Assembly: GCF_019091135.1 (NCBI RefSeq)
Contig: NZ_JAGXJW010000034.1
Span: forward strand, 1 to 64,000
From: Cohnella sp. GbtcB17
Lineage (GTDB): Bacteria > Bacillota > Bacilli > Paenibacillales > Paenibacillaceae
DNA length: 64,000 nt
Reading direction: 5' to 3'
Shown here: in pieces, positions 1 through 7,721 of the stretch
How positions within the stretch are numbered: position 1 is the stretch's first letter
Layout of the letters: each line of letters begins with the position of its first letter
Made by a program: the position numbers and the translations under genes
The notes under the pieces: model-generated
Databases searched by the model: none
Told to the model about the DNA's origin: nothing
What the model saw: the letters and a program-made list of their open reading frames with translations, nothing else

Positions 1-331
1 GCTCCAGCGGGTTGAACGGCTTCGTCACATAGTCGCCCGCGCCGATGCTGAGGCCCGCGATCTTGGCGATGTCCTGGCTCTTGGCGGACAGCAGGATGAT
101 CGGCAGCTCACGAGTCTCGCGGATGCGCATGCAGGCTTCGCTGCCGTCCGTGCGGGGCATCATGACGTCCATGATGATGAGGTCGACCGGATGACGCTCG
201 AGCAGGTCGAGCGCTTCCAGTCCGTCGGACGCTTTAAGCAGCGTGTAGCCTTCGTTGACAAAGTAGATTTCCATCAGCTTGATAATTTCTTTTTCGTCGT
301 CGACCAGCAATATCGTTCCTCTGACAGCCAT
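1..331 (-). CDS. Response regulator, OmpR/PhoB type, N-terminal part
   Basis: Receiver domain of a two-component response regulator, cut by the window edge. The protein begins MAVRGTILLVDDEKEI, with the acidic pair before the first helix. The phospho-acceptor Asp lies in LIIMDVMMPRTDG, the conserved Ser in LLSAKS, and the conserved Lys in DDYVTKPFNPLE. That KPF-type ending of the receiver is typical of OmpR-family proteins, but the DNA-binding half is outside the window, so the subfamily is inferred. The start codon at 331 follows a GGAGG ribosome binding site. It is transcribed away from thrS; a partner histidine kinase would be expected further left but is not visible. Confidence 0.9.
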   Translation of the reverse strand, partial: MAVRGTILLVDDEKEIIKLMEIYFVNEGYTLLKASDGLEALDLLERHPVDLIIMDVMMPRTDGSEACMRIRETRELPIILLSAKSQDIAKIAGLSIGAGDYVTKPFNPLE

Positions 332-460
332 CTTTTCCTCCTGCGCGGCAAGCTTTTCCCTGAATCCGTTATCCCCAATATAGCATACGAGCCGATGCGG
401 CAATTCTTAAGACATGCTTAAACTTTGCGGGGACAGACTGAGAGGGCGGCAGGCGGACGG

Positions 461-489
461 TTGACCCGAAGCGCTTGGAGGCCTATAAT
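461..489 (+). promoter_or_regulatory. Sigma-A promoter for the T-box/thrS transcript
   Basis: TTGACC (461-466), a 17-base spacer and TATAAT (484-489) make a near-consensus vegetative promoter. Transcription would start near 496, just ahead of the T-box leader. Confidence 0.8.
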
Positions 490-495
490 TAACGC

Positions 496-807
496 CAAGC
501 AATCCCAGCTATTCAGGCGACGACCAAAGACAAGATCCCCTTCGAGGACCGGCCAGAGAAAGAGGTGCAAGGTGCGAGCCTCTGCGGATACCGGAAGCGG
601 ATTACCCCTTTGCAGCCGTAGCGTCGAAATCGCGTGCCGCCCGGCGCCGCGTCAGTAGGCGATACCGTCTTATCCCCGTTACCGGATACCGATGAGGACT
701 TTGCCCGTCATGGGTCGGCATGCTGCCGACGCGTGTGCGACGCAGGTCGAATTAGGGTGGAACCACGAGCTGAACGCACTCGTCCCTTGGGGATTGTGCG
801 TTTTTTT
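496..807 (+). promoter_or_regulatory. T-box riboswitch leader of thrS
   Basis: The leader carries the T-box core AGGGTGGAACCACG (754-767), the antiterminator strand that pairs with the NCCA end of uncharged tRNA. A terminator follows: CGCAC (775-779) pairs with GTGCG (796-800), the inner TCCC with GGGA, and seven T residues follow at 801-807. The known mechanism is that uncharged tRNA-Thr stabilises the antiterminator and allows thrS transcription. ACC triplets occur in the stem I region near 590-605, but I cannot say which one is the specifier codon. Confidence 0.9.
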
Positions 808-839
808 GCGTTCAAATACACCCTAAGGAGGCTTGTGCA

Positions 840-2756
840 ATGGTAAAGGTAACGTTGGCTGACGGAAAAAAACGAGAGGTGGTCGGCGGCACGACCGTCG
901 GCGAGCTGGCCGGGATCATCGGACCGAGCCTCCGCAAGCGGGCGATCGCCGGCAAGATCGACGGCAAGCCGGTCGACCTCGGCACGCCGATCGAAGGCGA
1001 TGCGCAGGTCGAGATTCTGACGCTGGACGACCCAGATGGAATCGTCGTTTACCGCCATAGCGCGGCGCATTTGATGGCTCAGGCGATTCGTCGCTTATAC
1101 GGCGGCGCGGACGCGGTCAAGCTGGGAATCGGGCCCGTTATTCGGGACGGCTTCTATTATGACATCGATATGGAACGGTCGTTGACGGATAGCGACCTGG
1201 CCGACATCGAACGCGAGATGGCGCGGATCGCCGCGGAGGATCTGCCGATCGTCCGGCATGAGGTGAGCCGGGAAGAGGCTGCGGCGCGGTTTGCCGCCGA
1301 CCCGCTAAAGCTGGAGCTGATCCGGGATCTGCCGGCGGAAGCCGTCATCACGGTCTACGAGCAAGGCGAATTCGCCGACCTGTGCCGGGGGCCGCATCTG
1401 CCGTCGACAGGCCGCATCAAGGCGTTCAAGCTGATGAGCGTGGCAGGCGCCTATTGGCGAGGCGACGCGAAAAACAAAATGCTGCAGCGCATTTATGGCA
1501 CTGCTTTTCCCAATGAAGCCGATCTTCACGAGCATCTGCGCATGCTGGAGGAAGCCAAGAAGCGGGATCACCGCAAGCTCGGCAAGGAGCTCGAGCTGTT
1601 CATGTTCTCCGAGGAAGCGCCGGGTATGCCGTTTTACCTGCCGAAGGGAATGACGATCCGGACGGAGCTCGAGAACTTCTCGCGCGAGATCCAGGGCAAG
1701 CGAGACTACGACGAAGTGCGCACGCCGTTCATGATGAACAACCGAATTTGGGAACAATCGGGACATTGGGATCATTACAAAGACAACATGTACTTCACGC
1801 AGGTGGACGACACGAAGTTCGCGCTGAAGCCGATGAACTGCCCGGGCCATATGCTGATCTACAAAAACGAGCTGCGCTCCTACCGCGAGCTGCCGATCCG
1901 GCTGTCCGAGTTCGGCCAGGTTCACCGGCACGAGTTTTCCGGCGCCTTGAACGGGATGATGCGGGTGCGCACGTTTTGCCAGGACGACGCCCATATTTTC
2001 TTGCGCCAGGACCAGATCGAGGCGGAGATCAAGCGGACGATCGCGCTGATCGACGAGATCTATCGCGTATTCGGCTTCGAATACAGAATCGAGCTGTCGA
2101 CGCGCCCTGACGACTACCTCGGGACGGCCGAGACGTGGGACGAGGCCGAACGGGGATTGCAGAACGCGCTGGACAGCCTGGGTCTGCCGTACCAGTTGAA
2201 CGAGGGCGACGGCGCCTTCTACGGGCCGAAGATCGACTTCCACATCCTCGACGCGCTGAAGCGCAGCTGGCAATGCGGCACGATCCAGCTCGACTACCAG
2301 ATGCCGGACAAATTCGATCTGTCGTACGTCGGCGAGGATGGCCTGAAGCATCGGCCGGTCGTCATTCACAGGGCAATCTACGGCTCGATCGACCGGTTCA
2401 TCGGGATGCTCACCGAGCACTACGGCGGTGCGTTCCCGCTCTGGCTGGCGCCCGTGCAGGCGAAGCTGCTGCCGGTCTCGGACCCGTTCGCCGACGATGC
2501 GCTGCGGATCAAGCGCGAGCTGGCCGAGGCGGGCATCCGTGTCGAGGTCGACCTGCGTAACGAGAAGCTCGGCTACAAGATCCGCGAGGCGCAGCTCGCG
2601 AAGGTACCGTACATGCTCGTCGTCGGCGAAAAGGAGCGCGAGCGCGGCACGGTGTCCGTCAGGCGGCGGGGCGGCGGGGATGCGGAGGAGATGACGGTCG
2701 AAGCGCTGGCGGCAAGGCTCGTGCGAGAGGTAAAGACAAAGAAGCTAATTGATTAG
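840..2756 (+). CDS. thrS: Threonine--tRNA ligase
   Basis: Charges tRNA-Thr in the cytoplasm. The 638-residue protein has the complete ThrRS architecture: TGS domain (about 1-62), the HxxxH-type second additional domain used for editing (HSAAHLMAQ near residue 78), a class II catalytic core (about 240-535), and a C-terminal anticodon-binding domain. The zinc ligands are visible as Cys334 (MNCPGHM), His385 (CQDDAHIF) and His510 (VVIHRAIYGS), close to the E. coli numbering. The ATG follows AAGGAGG at the end of the T-box leader. Regulation is by the T-box. An independent terminator lies downstream. Confidence 0.98.
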   Translation: MVKVTLADGKKREVVGGTTVGELAGIIGPSLRKRAIAGKIDGKPVDLGTPIEGDAQVEILTLDDPDGIVVYRHSAAHLMAQAIRRLYGGADAVKLGIGPVIRDGFYYDIDMERSLTDSDLADIEREMARIAAEDLPIVRHEVSREEAAARFAADPLKLELIRDLPAEAVITVYEQGEFADLCRGPHLPSTGRIKAFKLMSVAGAYWRGDAKNKMLQRIYGTAFPNEADLHEHLRMLEEAKKRDHRKLGKELELFMFSEEAPGMPFYLPKGMTIRTELENFSREIQGKRDYDEVRTPFMMNNRIWEQSGHWDHYKDNMYFTQVDDTKFALKPMNCPGHMLIYKNELRSYRELPIRLSEFGQVHRHEFSGALNGMMRVRTFCQDDAHIFLRQDQIEAEIKRTIALIDEIYRVFGFEYRIELSTRPDDYLGTAETWDEAERGLQNALDSLGLPYQLNEGDGAFYGPKIDFHILDALKRSWQCGTIQLDYQMPDKFDLSYVGEDGLKHRPVVIHRAIYGSIDRFIGMLTEHYGGAFPLWLAPVQAKLLPVSDPFADDALRIKRELAEAGIRVEVDLRNEKLGYKIREAQLAKVPYMLVVGEKERERGTVSVRRRGGGDAEEMTVEALAARLVREVKTKKLID

Positions 2757-2774
2757 TAGTCGGCCCTGTCTGTG

Positions 2775-2836
2775 TCAGCCGTTATCGCAAGCCTATCACG
2801 GTATAGGCGAAGCGACGATCGCTCTGAATCGGCTGA
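2775..2836 (+). other. Folded intergenic element downstream of thrS
   Basis: A seven-base closing stem (TCAGCCG 2775-2781 with CGGCTGA 2830-2836) encloses two perfect hairpins: GCCTAT/ATAGGC (2791-2808) and AGCGA/TCGCT (2811-2823). The result is a compact three-way junction without a coding frame. It could be a 3'-UTR structure, a small RNA or the scar of an insertion. I do not recognise a family. Confidence 0.4.
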
Positions 2837-2884
2837 TGGGAGAAGCTATAGTTGATTTACGCAAGGATATTAACTTTAAATTTG

Positions 2885-2914
2885 GCCCTCGTTGAACAAA
2901 AACGAGGGCTTTTT
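2885..2914 (+). terminator. Rho-independent terminator after thrS
   Basis: GCCCTCGTT pairs with AACGAGGGC around a seven-base loop and is followed by five T residues. It separates thrS from the phage-like island. Confidence 0.9.
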
Positions 2915-2956
2915 ATCGTGCTTTTGTGACATTCAACAGCCGGCTTGTCGAACGAA

Positions 2957-2986
2957 TGCCATCTCTTAGTAGAAAGATGAATGGCA
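2957..2986. promoter_or_regulatory. Inverted repeat upstream of the polymerase gene pair
   Basis: TGCCAT (2957-2962) and ATGGCA (2981-2986), with inner TCTT/AAGA, form an imperfect dyad just before the first gene of the island. It could be an operator or a 5'-leader hairpin. No confident -35/-10 pair and no CGAAC-N4-GTTCG LexA box were found here. Confidence 0.35.
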
Positions 2987-3002
2987 GGCTGGAGGTGCAG
3001 CA

Positions 3003-3128
3003 ATGGACAAATCGCTAAATTGGCAGGATCTGTATTACGATGGCGAGCTGGATTACGGCGATTATTACGATGAGGATTTGCGTGAAATCATTCGAATGGC
3101 AGAACAGGACTTATTAGACAGGAGGTAA
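3003..3128 (+). CDS. Very acidic 41-residue protein ahead of the RNA polymerase
   Basis: The ATG follows GGAGG at a good distance, and the reading frame runs MDKSLNWQDLYYDGELDYGD to LLDRR. Asp, Glu and Tyr dominate the first 30 residues (DYGDYYDEDLRE). The stop overlaps the GGAGGTAA ribosome binding site of the polymerase gene, so the two are almost certainly co-translated. I recognise no family. Its position and charge would fit a small partner or inhibitor of the polymerase, but that is speculation. Confidence 0.65.
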   Translation: MDKSLNWQDLYYDGELDYGDYYDEDLREIIRMAEQDLLDRR

Positions 3129-3134
3129 ATTCGC

Positions 3135-5708
3135 GTGAGTTTACATCGGCAAATTTTTATGTACGGTTTGGATACGGGCCATTTTTATACGCCAATCGAA
3201 CAACGCATCAGCCGACGAATGCATCGCACAAGAAAGTACATGGCCTATCTAAAGTCGGCTCAAAATCTTGGCAAACGAGCGGCAGATCGCCTTGCCTTTG
3301 CGAACGATCGGTTAAAGCGGCTTAAGGAGCAAATGAAGCAGGCTTTCGCGCAGAACGTCGCCATCAGAAAACTGGATGCCGGCGGACTTAAGCCGCAAAA
3401 CGTCATCGGCGTCTTCGAATCCGCGCTGACCCGGACGCTTGGCATCGCTCGGGACACGCTGACCGAGGATTTGTTCGTTATTCAAACCTACTATCTGGCT
3501 GTGCTGGAGGATCTTATTCTGAACGGATTCATGCACGGAGGCAACAAATATGTGTGCTTTACCGCAAGCGCAGGCCAGATCCGTTCGAAAAAAACGCTGT
3601 TCATTCGGGAAAGCCTGCTGCTGCAGCATCAGATGGCGTTGTCCTGTGGCTTGACGACGGAATCGATCAATCGTCAGAGAGGCATCAACAGCAACAAATA
3701 TTTGGCGTATCTCGCACTTTGCGCTACAGCAACTGAAGAATGGCCGGAATTCGATATCGACAAGGCGATCGTCGTCGACGATCTGCAGACGGCAGTCCGA
3801 AGCCTTGCCGACCATATCGATATCGGCACGTACGAGATCCGCAGAACGGAGTTGGATATCCCCTTTACCCATACGGACGGCTGCGGCATGATTCTCCCCC
3901 GGCTTCAAAAACGCAGCATGATGGTCAGACTGCCGTGGATCAAAGGGCTGCTCGTTCCGTTTCCGTTCGATAAGTTTATCCGGGAGCATCGAAAGAGCCG
4001 ATCGGATAGACGTGTCGGGATCGTAAAGGACATTTACGGACAAAGCCGGGATATTCTCAAAGAAGGTATCGAGGTTATTTTTACGAAGAGCCAGTTTAAA
4101 ATGTGGAACTATTATCAGTCCTGGCAGCAATATCAGCGTTTGTATCGGACACACGGATGCCGGGCAGGGAAATGCAACGAGGAAGAAGAGCGCCTCGCCG
4201 ACGCTAAGCTTAACTATCAAATGTTGCAGACCTTAACGTCGTTATCGGATGACGAGCTTCTAGAGCTCAGCGCAGCATCCCGGGATCTCATCGTCAGGCT
4301 CGGGACAGATAAAACAACGATGCTAAAAGTACTGGGCGTGGTGGATTCGAACACGGACAAAAATTATTACCAGCAAGCGCTTGAGATCTACCCGGAGCTC
4401 TTGAGCGACACTTATAGCAAAGAAATATTGAAGCAGGTCAAAAAGAGCAAAATCAAGGCGGCTAAGTCTGGGAAACTGGACGTCGATGGCAAGTATACGT
4501 ACATTTGTCCCGATCTTTACGCTTTTTGCCAGCGGTTATTTCTGGGCGAGGCGCGCCCGTCGGGGCTGTTGGAGGATGGAGAGGTGTTCTGCAGCCTTTA
4601 CGACAACGAGACAAGGCTGGACTGCCTACGCGCCCCGCATCTGTACCGGGAGCATGCGGTGAGGACGAACAAGACGGACAAAGAAAAGAAACGATGGTTT
4701 GTAACCAAAGGCTTATATACGAGCTGTCGCGATGCCATCGGCAAGCTGCTCATGTTCGACAACGACGGGGACAAAAGCCTCGTCTGCGCGGAGGCGACGC
4801 TGGTAAAAGCCGCGGAAAGAGATATGCGCGACATTGTACCTTTATATTATGAGATGGCCAAGGCAGATGCCCAGACAATTAATGCTCGCAGCATATATGA
4901 AGGAATCAGAGCTGCATATACCGGCGGCAATATCGGATCCATTTCCAATGAGATTACGAAAATCTGGAACAGTCCGACAGTCGATCTCGATGTGATCAAG
5001 TGGCTGTGCATGGAAAACAACTTTACGATTGATTATGCGAAGACGCTGTATAAGTTGGAGCGACCGGAGGATAAACACGAACAGATCAACAGCTACGGGC
5101 ATGCGAAGCTTCCGCACTTTTTTAAATACGCCAAGGACAAGCAAGAGCATGAGATCGAGCCTGCCAATCAGAGCGTTATCGATCGCTTGGGCAAACTCAT
5201 TCCGAACGTCCGCATTCAGTTCTCCGCAGCTCAGATCGGCAAGCTAGACTATCGATTATTGATGTCGAAGCCAGATCGGGAGCCGGATGCAGCCATTATC
5301 GAAGCTTATGCGGAGCGCGATTTAAAGAAGCATTTCTTTGGAAAAACAAAAGCTGGAGACGGGGAAGACACGCAGCAAGGTTACCTCTATGTGAAAATCC
5401 GCAAGGAGTTGCTGGAGATCAACGACGACATTGATGCAGTCGTTGATGTGCTTGTGGCTTATTTATACGGATTGAAGCAAAGCAGCTACAAAACGACGCT
5501 CTGGTCTAGCTTCGGCGATATCCTGGTTCGTAATTTAAAAAAGAATGTGCCCATGAAATTAGATGACGGCCATATCATGTGTGAGAGTTGTGGCGAGCGG
5601 ATTATCAAGACATCCCGTAATCAAAAGAAGTGCGAGCCATGTGCCGCCAAAGCCAATCGGGAACAAACAAGGGAACGAATGCGAATAAAAAGGCGAACAT
5701 ATGTTTGA
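3135..5708 (+). CDS. YonO-like single-subunit RNA polymerase (RdRP/QDE-1 fold) with C-terminal zinc ribbon
   Basis: This 857-residue protein shows the signature of the two-barrel polymerase family that includes phage SPbeta YonO and the eukaryotic RNA-dependent RNA polymerases. The metal-binding motif is D542-N-D544-G-D546 in LLMFDNDGDKSLV. Before it, LDCLRAPHLYREH (about 494-506) resembles the RdRP 'vlRnPclhpgD' strand of the first barrel. After it, GNIGSISNEIT (about 597) and TIDYAKT (631-637) match the helix and 'avDfpKTg' region that follow the active site. The C-terminus is a Cys4 zinc ribbon (C816, C819, C833, C836) followed by a basic RMRIKRR tail. YonO is known to be a DNA-dependent RNA polymerase for phage late genes; by analogy this one should transcribe the tail operon that starts next to it. 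The start is GTG, after GGAGG. The assignment rests on motif reading, not on a profile search. Confidence 0.8.
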   Translation: MSLHRQIFMYGLDTGHFYTPIEQRISRRMHRTRKYMAYLKSAQNLGKRAADRLAFANDRLKRLKEQMKQAFAQNVAIRKLDAGGLKPQNVIGVFESALTRTLGIARDTLTEDLFVIQTYYLAVLEDLILNGFMHGGNKYVCFTASAGQIRSKKTLFIRESLLLQHQMALSCGLTTESINRQRGINSNKYLAYLALCATATEEWPEFDIDKAIVVDDLQTAVRSLADHIDIGTYEIRRTELDIPFTHTDGCGMILPRLQKRSMMVRLPWIKGLLVPFPFDKFIREHRKSRSDRRVGIVKDIYGQSRDILKEGIEVIFTKSQFKMWNYYQSWQQYQRLYRTHGCRAGKCNEEEERLADAKLNYQMLQTLTSLSDDELLELSAASRDLIVRLGTDKTTMLKVLGVVDSNTDKNYYQQALEIYPELLSDTYSKEILKQVKKSKIKAAKSGKLDVDGKYTYICPDLYAFCQRLFLGEARPSGLLEDGEVFCSLYDNETRLDCLRAPHLYREHAVRTNKTDKEKKRWFVTKGLYTSCRDAIGKLLMFDNDGDKSLVCAEATLVKAAERDMRDIVPLYYEMAKADAQTINARSIYEGIRAAYTGGNIGSISNEITKIWNSPTVDLDVIKWLCMENNFTIDYAKTLYKLERPEDKHEQINSYGHAKLPHFFKYAKDKQEHEIEPANQSVIDRLGKLIPNVRIQFSAAQIGKLDYRLLMSKPDREPDAAIIEAYAERDLKKHFFGKTKAGDGEDTQQGYLYVKIRKELLEINDDIDAVVDVLVAYLYGLKQSSYKTTLWSSFGDILVRNLKKNVPMKLDDGHIMCESCGERIIKTSRNQKKCEPCAAKANREQTRERMRIKRRTYV

Positions 5709-5727
5709 ATATTAAAAATCATGTAAT

Positions 5728-5813
5728 CCTTGATATGACGGGGTTCTGGGGCTGTTAAGAGCCGGCATCAGACCTTGGGGTGGAAGAAAAATCCTTTATG
5801 TATCAAGGTTTTT
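5728..5813 (+). ncRNA. Candidate structured RNA or terminator between polymerase and tail genes
   Basis: CCTTGATA (5728-5735) and TATCAAGG (5801-5808) are perfect eight-base complements enclosing about 65 bases that hold a smaller GGCT/AGCC hairpin. Five T residues follow at once (5809-5813). That is the layout of a closed RNA domain with terminator-like end, or of a riboswitch-like leader. No known class was recognised. Any promoter used by the YonO-like polymerase for the tail operon would be expected in this same 280-base gap. Confidence 0.45.
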
Positions 5814-5857
5814 CGTGCAGATAAGCCCATTTTAGAACGGTCTTTAAGGGAGACGGC

Positions 5858-5986
5858 ATGAACCCGCCGCCGCATGGGAAGAGGATGCTGCCGATAGCCA
5901 GAATCGGCACCCTCGCGTTCCTAAAAAATTCAGTGCGTGTTCATTGCTGCTCTAATGCTTGCGAAGGGACTGGTCGTCATGATTGA
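5858..5986 (+). CDS. Possible 42-residue leader protein of the tail operon
   Basis: The frame opens MNPPPHGKRMLPIARIGTLA, after AAGGGAGA, and stops four bases before the GTG of the next gene. Re-initiation could therefore supply the weak ribosome binding of that gene. The composition is not convincing and no family is recognised. The gene may be real or the frame fortuitous. Confidence 0.3.
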   Translation: MNPPPHGKRMLPIARIGTLAFLKNSVRVHCCSNACEGTGRHD

Positions 5987-5989
5987 TAA

Positions 5990-6724
5990 GTGAACCGGGA
6001 AGACATCGAATTGCTGCTCTTAGCCGCATTGCCTGTTCCTATCCCTAATTGCGAACCGCTGTACGCACCGACGGTCCGCGAGGTCGTGGAAATGGGAGAA
6101 GGCAAATATAATCAGCTGTTATCCGTTCTGCTGTTCGACAAGAACAGCCTCCCGACAGACCTATCGAAAGAGCTAAGTCATTTCGAGGTCTTTTTCATAA
6201 ATTGCTATTGCAATCCGGAATTCCGGCAGATAGCCGAGCTGGCGTTCCGCACGGTATTCAAGGCCAAGACGGAGATGTGCGACGTGCAGACGTCGGCGGA
6301 TCCGTATTTTTACTTCGCCAACGGCTCGCGCATCGACCGGACCAACTTCGACTTCATCCAGGAGGTTGTGCGGATCGGCAATCATGTGAGACTTCAGAAG
6401 CGCGATGAGGACGAATACAATCCCGCAGACGAGGTTACGGCCAAGGTGATCGCCGAGATGCTCGCCAGGAAAAAGGCGCGTCCCAAACCGAAGCCGGACA
6501 TTAATCTACATAGTATGATCTCGGCGCTCTCCTGGAAATCAGGGAAGCCGCTGTTGGATGAGATTATGCGACTTTCGATGTATCAGTTTTACGACGGCTA
6601 TCGCAGGGTGGAGAACCTGGACTCCATACATTACACTTTGTTCGGCATTTATACCGGCAATATCGATGCCAAGAAGATGAACCTGAAGGACCTTCATATC
6701 GCTAAAATAATCGACCACAAATAA
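5990..6724 (+). CDS. Phage tail-module protein of unknown function, chaperone-like
   Basis: A soluble 244-residue protein directly upstream of the tube gene. The segment VVEMGEGKYNQLLSVLLFDK recalls phage proteins that sit beside tail genes and are annotated as assembly chaperones, but I cannot name a family with certainty. The C-terminal half is helical and basic (LARKKARPKPKP). The start is GTG with only a weak GAAGGGA ribosome binding site, close behind a possible small reading frame. Only 15 bases separate it from the tube gene, so the two are in one operon. Confidence 0.6.
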   Translation: MNREDIELLLLAALPVPIPNCEPLYAPTVREVVEMGEGKYNQLLSVLLFDKNSLPTDLSKELSHFEVFFINCYCNPEFRQIAELAFRTVFKAKTEMCDVQTSADPYFYFANGSRIDRTNFDFIQEVVRIGNHVRLQKRDEDEYNPADEVTAKVIAEMLARKKARPKPKPDINLHSMISALSWKSGKPLLDEIMRLSMYQFYDGYRRVENLDSIHYTLFGIYTGNIDAKKMNLKDLHIAKIIDHK

Positions 6725-6739
6725 GGAGATGTTCCAACT

Positions 6740-7534
6740 ATGACAGCACTTAATCAATGGGTAATCCGCGATGTACCGAAAGCAACCTTCGTAGACGTAG
6801 CTACGCGTAAGCCGCTCTTCTACCTGTCCGATCTCAAGACGTCCCAACTGGAAAATACGGCCGAGACCGTATACGCGCGCGGCGGTAGCGGCAATCCGAA
6901 AATCGTCGGCTTCTCTTCGACCCGCGACGCCAAAATCACGATGTCGAACGCCGTGTTCGACAATGCGGCGCTGGCTATGATGACCGGCAACGATGTATTG
7001 AAAGGCGTAAAAGCCGTTCAGCAGCGCGACGTGCTCGAGGTATCGAGCGACAAGGCGACGCTGAACTTTACGCCGAGCGGAAGCGGCGCCCTGGTCGCCG
7101 TCTTTAAACTAAACGAAGACGGTACGCATGGCGAAGAGATCGAATTCGCGTCCTCGACGGTCGCTGCCGGCGAATACAGCCGTACGGCTAAGGTGCTGTC
7201 TTTCCATGCGAGCGAGCTGGCGGACGGTGCCAAGATCGTCGCCTATTACAATACCAATACGGACTCGAGTGCGCAGACGATCACGATTTCCGCGGACAAG
7301 TTCGCCGGCTCGTTCGGCCTCGTACTGGATGCAATTGTCAAGTCTCCGTACGACCAAAAGGACTACCTGGCGCAGATCGAGATCGGCGCCGCCAAGATGG
7401 AGGACAACTGGAACATCCAGATGCAGGCGACCGGCGATCCGAGCGAGCACTCCATGCCAATCTCCATTCTCAAGCGTCCGGGCCAGCAGGATCTTTACAA
7501 GATCACGCTGTACGACGGCTCGCAGCTGATCTAA
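6740..7534 (+). CDS. Major tail tube protein
   Basis: A 264-residue beta-rich protein at the tube position. It opens with a segment on tube insertion and labels (MTALNQWVIRDVPKATFVDV), has long runs of alternating strands, and ends in ILKRPGQQDLYKITLYDGSQ. Tail tube proteins of Gram-positive siphoviruses are of this size and occupy this place before the chaperone and tape measure. The ATG follows AAGGAG. A very strong terminator follows the gene, consistent with the tube protein being made in excess over the genes downstream. The call rests on position and general appearance. Confidence 0.7.
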   Translation: MTALNQWVIRDVPKATFVDVATRKPLFYLSDLKTSQLENTAETVYARGGSGNPKIVGFSSTRDAKITMSNAVFDNAALAMMTGNDVLKGVKAVQQRDVLEVSSDKATLNFTPSGSGALVAVFKLNEDGTHGEEIEFASSTVAAGEYSRTAKVLSFHASELADGAKIVAYYNTNTDSSAQTITISADKFAGSFGLVLDAIVKSPYDQKDYLAQIEIGAAKMEDNWNIQMQATGDPSEHSMPISILKRPGQQDLYKITLYDGSQLI

Positions 7535-7558
7535 GAAGCGGAGCGGCTAGAATATAGG

Positions 7559-7604
7559 AAGAAGCCGGAGCGGATCGCAGTCATCCGCTCCGGCTTCTTG
7601 CTTT
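7559..7604 (+). terminator. Strong hairpin after the tube gene
   Basis: A perfect 17-base stem (7559-7575 with 7583-7599) with a seven-base loop is followed by TGCTTTT. It probably attenuates transcription so that tube protein exceeds tape measure and fibre proteins. Confidence 0.85.
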
Positions 7605-7611
7605 TCCGTTC

Positions 7612-7679
7612 GTCTGTTGCAGCTGAAGGGGAATGAAGCGGCGTAAGCGGCATGCGTTCCCGCTTCATATGCAACAGAC
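7612..7679 (+). promoter_or_regulatory. Nested inverted repeats upstream of the chaperone-like gene
   Basis: GTCTGTTGCA (7612-7621) pairs with TGCAACAGAC (7670-7679), and inside it ATGAAGCGG (7633-7641) pairs with CCGCTTCAT (7660-7668). The double hairpin ends about 40 bases before the next start codon. It could be a second attenuator, a processing site or the leader of an internal promoter. Confidence 0.5.
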
Positions 7680-7721
7680 TTTATCGTGTTAACACTACTA
7701 TCATTCGGGAGAGATGATGAG

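Noticed and set aside
1305..2420. Long leftward open frame (371 codons) opposite thrS
   Set aside because: It is the GC-driven shadow of thrS, with no ribosome binding site and low-complexity Arg/Leu-rich sequence. Similar shadows opposite alr, tex, the YesMN genes and the dehydratase were rejected for the same reason.
3135..5708. Reverse transcriptase or abortive-infection protein
   Set aside because: There is no Y-x-D-D motif or RT finger/palm order; the D-x-D-G-D motif and its flanks fit the two-barrel RNA polymerase family.
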